From Candidatus Eiseniibacteriota bacterium (lineage in GTDB: Bacteria; Eisenbacteria; RBG-16-71-46), in contig JAHFBX010000028.1 of assembly GCA_023249815.1 (NCBI GenBank), positions 1 to 15,659 of the forward strand: DNA of 15,659 nt, in the 5' to 3' direction. How positions within the stretch are numbered: the first letter of the stretch is position 1; each line of letters opens with the position of its first letter. Position numbers and translations under genes: made by a program. The notes under the pieces were generated by a model. That model was given only the letters and a program-made list of their open reading frames with translations. It was not told where the DNA came from and did not search any database. Positions 13,925 to 15,659 of this stretch are shown here, piece by piece.

Positions 13925-15659
13925 ATGGTGCGCCCCATGCCCGAACCAGCCGGTGACGAAGCCGTCCTGGCGCTCGCCGAGCGCGCGCTGTCGCGCGCCC
14001 GCTCACCCGTGCGCGAGCTGCCCGAGCGGCTGGTGCTCGTGGACGTGGCGAGCCAGCGCGCCCACCTGATCGAACGGGGCGAGGTCACGTTCACGGCTGC
14101 CGTCTCCACGTCGCGCCACGGCACGGGTGGGGACGAGGGCTCGAACCGCACGCCGCTCGGCTGGCATCGCATCCACGCGCGCATCGGCGCCGGCGCGGAA
14201 TCCGGCGCCGTCTTCAAGAGCCGGGAACTCACCCGCGACGTGTGGCGCGGCGAACCTCGCACCGAGGACCTCATCACCACGCGCATCCTCTGGCTCGAAG
14301 GCCTGGAGCCCGGCGTGAACCAGGGACCCGGCTCCGATTCGCGCGAGCGCTACATCTACTTCCACGGCACGAATCACGAGGCGCGCCTCGGGACGCCGGA
14401 CTCCTCGGGCTGCGTGCGCATGGCGAACGCCGACATCGTGCAGCTCTTCGATCGCACGCGCGAGGGCGACCTGGTCGTGATCCCGTCGCCCGATGGCAAC
14501 GACCTCCCGGATCCGCTCGGCGCGGCGCGTTTCCACTACGCCGGCGTGGGCGGCAGCGGCATGAGCGCGCTGGCGCAGTTCCAGGCCATGCTCGGCGGGC
14601 ACGCGAGCGGCAGCGACCGTGGCTTCGATCGCGCCGAGCGCCCGGAGGCGCGCGCGCAGCTCGAGCGGCTCGGCGTGCGTGTGCTGCCCCAAGACGGCAG
14701 CGGCGTGGGCGGCGACTGCGGCGCGCTCGTGCTCTCCACCGCGGTCGAGGACACCGTGCCCGACGTGGCGGCGGCGAAGCTCGGCGGCCTGCCCATCGTG
14801 CACCGCTCGGAAATGCTCGCGCACTGGGTGAGCGCGTTTCGCTCGGTGGCGGTCTCGGGCACGAGCGGAAAATCCACGGCCACCGCCATGGTGTTCGAGA
14901 TCCTGCGCGGCAACGACCGCGACCCGTCGGTGATCACGGGCGGCGACCTGGTGACGCTTCAGGAACAGGGCCTGTGGGGCAACGCGTGGGCTGGCAAGGG
15001 GCCGCTCGTGGTGGAGGCCGACGAGAGCGACGGCTCGCTCGTGCGCTACCAGCCCGCGGTGTCGCTGTGCATGAACCTGTCGCGCGATCACAAGCGCGAG
15101 GACGAGGTGGCCGGGATGTTCCGGGTACTCAAGCGCCGTACACGCGAGACATTCGTGTGCGGCGAGCAGGGCATCCCCGCGGACCTGCGCGAGGGCGCGC
15201 TCTGCTTCGGCTTCGGCGACGGTGCGACGATTCGCGGCGCCGACCTCGAGCTGGTCCCGGCGACGACGCGCTTTCGCGTCGAGGACGTGCGCTTCACGCT
15301 CCCGGTGCCGGGTGCGCACAACGCCGAGAACGCGCTCGCGGCCATCGCCGTGTGCCGGGCGCTGGGCGTGCCGCTCGCCGACATGGCGGCGCCGCTCGCC
15401 AGGTTTCGCGGCGTGGCGCGGCGCTTCCAGTCGCTCGGGGAGATCGGCGGCGTCGAGGTGGTGGATGACTTCGCGCACAACCCGGCCAAGATCGCGGCAT
15501 CGCTGGCCACGGCCCGACTGCGCGCGCGGCGCGTGCTCGCCGTGTACCAGCCGCACGGCTACGGCCCCACGCGTTTCCTGCGTGACGGTTTCGTCGAGAC
15601 GTTTGCCACGCGCACGGCGCCGGGCGATCGGGTGTGGCTGCTCGAGGTGTTCTATGCGG
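13925..15659 (+). CDS. YkuD L,D-transpeptidase domain fused to a MurC/Mpl-like Mur ligase, 3' end missing
   Basis: One uninterrupted frame gives 578 complete codons and runs off the window. From ATG 13925 (ATG 13937 is an alternative; neither has a strong ribosome binding site): residues about 29-185 are a YkuD domain with conserved TRILWLEGLEPG, His147 in YFHGT and catalytic Cys163 in SSGCVRM. A short Pro/Asp linker follows, then a Mur ligase from about residue 203. This has the UDP-binding Rossmann motif GVGGSGMS (207-214), P-loop GTSGKST (312-318), EADESD (364-369), an N-x-x-x-DH site, and C-terminal DDFAHNP (514-520) and YQPHGYGPT. The visible end (LLEVFYA) matches the late MurC/Mpl region, so roughly 80-100 residues are missing. 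No signal peptide or membrane helix is seen, so it should be cytoplasmic. Mur ligases of this class join L-Ala or a peptide to UDP-MurNAc; the exact substrate is unclear. It may serve peptidoglycan recycling. Confidence 0.9.
   Translation, partial: MVRPMPEPAGDEAVLALAERALSRARSPVRELPERLVLVDVASQRAHLIERGEVTFTAAVSTSRHGTGGDEGSNRTPLGWHRIHARIGAGAESGAVFKSRELTRDVWRGEPRTEDLITTRILWLEGLEPGVNQGPGSDSRERYIYFHGTNHEARLGTPDSSGCVRMANADIVQLFDRTREGDLVVIPSPDGNDLPDPLGAARFHYAGVGGSGMSALAQFQAMLGGHASGSDRGFDRAERPEARAQLERLGVRVLPQDGSGVGGDCGALVLSTAVEDTVPDVAAAKLGGLPIVHRSEMLAHWVSAFRSVAVSGTSGKSTATAMVFEILRGNDRDPSVITGGDLVTLQEQGLWGNAWAGKGPLVVEADESDGSLVRYQPAVSLCMNLSRDHKREDEVAGMFRVLKRRTRETFVCGEQGIPADLREGALCFGFGDGATIRGADLELVPATTRFRVEDVRFTLPVPGAHNAENALAAIAVCRALGVPLADMAAPLARFRGVARRFQSLGEIGGVEVVDDFAHNPAKIAASLATARLRARRVLAVYQPHGYGPTRFLRDGFVETFATRTAPGDRVWLLEVFYA

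Noticed and set aside
14003..15556. 517-codon minus-strand open frame
   Set aside because: It is antisense to the YkuD-Mur ligase frame, which carries many ordered catalytic motifs; composition is typical shadow.

Overview
This is a very GC-rich bacterial chromosomal window with dense, mostly well-spaced genes. Third codon positions are nearly always G or C, and GTG and TTG starts are common. It has a TypA GTPase, Mur-ligase and YkuD peptidoglycan domains, a membrane hybrid histidine kinase and a tRNA-Asn with encoded CCA. I infer an uncultured or environmental high-GC Gram-negative-type bacterium, for example from Candidatus Eisenbacteria, Gemmatimonadota, Acidobacteriota or a myxobacterial-like group. 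The phylum is a guess. No insertion sequence, integrase, phage gene or CRISPR array is visible.

Layout. (1) Positions 1-2750 (+): the 3' part of a GHL10/DUF187-type glycoside hydrolase, overlapping by 4 bases with typA (TTG start, strong ribosome binding site). (2) Positions 2838-7944 (+): a tightly packed signalling cluster. It holds a membrane hybrid histidine kinase with two receiver domains, then two stand-alone receiver proteins joined by ATGA overlaps, then an NAD(P)-dependent SDR/epimerase-like gene 12 bases downstream. No DNA-binding or enzymatic output domain is fused to any of the four receivers. (3) Positions 7941-8138: a compact tRNA-Asn(GTT) unit with a plausible promoter overlapping the end of the SDR gene and a strong intrinsic terminator. 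(4) Positions 8179-9046 (+): an unrecognised membrane-anchored protein, split by an extra G in a run of eight G. (5) Positions 9000-13115 (-): four genes on the opposite strand: TerC-family membrane protein, dihydrofolate reductase/RibD-C-like protein, family VIII esterase/beta-lactamase-fold serine hydrolase, and a DUF998-like membrane protein. (6) Positions 13249-13650 (+): a small DUF423 membrane protein, divergent from terC. (7) Position 13925 to the end (+): a long open frame, cut by the window edge, that fuses a YkuD L,D-transpeptidase-like domain to a MurC/Mpl-like Mur ligase.

The fusion in (7) is the most interesting object. It has no visible signal peptide, so both activities should be cytoplasmic. 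That would fit a one-protein peptidoglycan-recycling enzyme: an L,D-peptidase trims the recovered peptide and a ligase joins it to UDP-MurNAc. This function is inference. The sequence shows directly only the domain order and the catalytic motifs. The signalling cluster and the homopolymer frameshift also deserve a second look.
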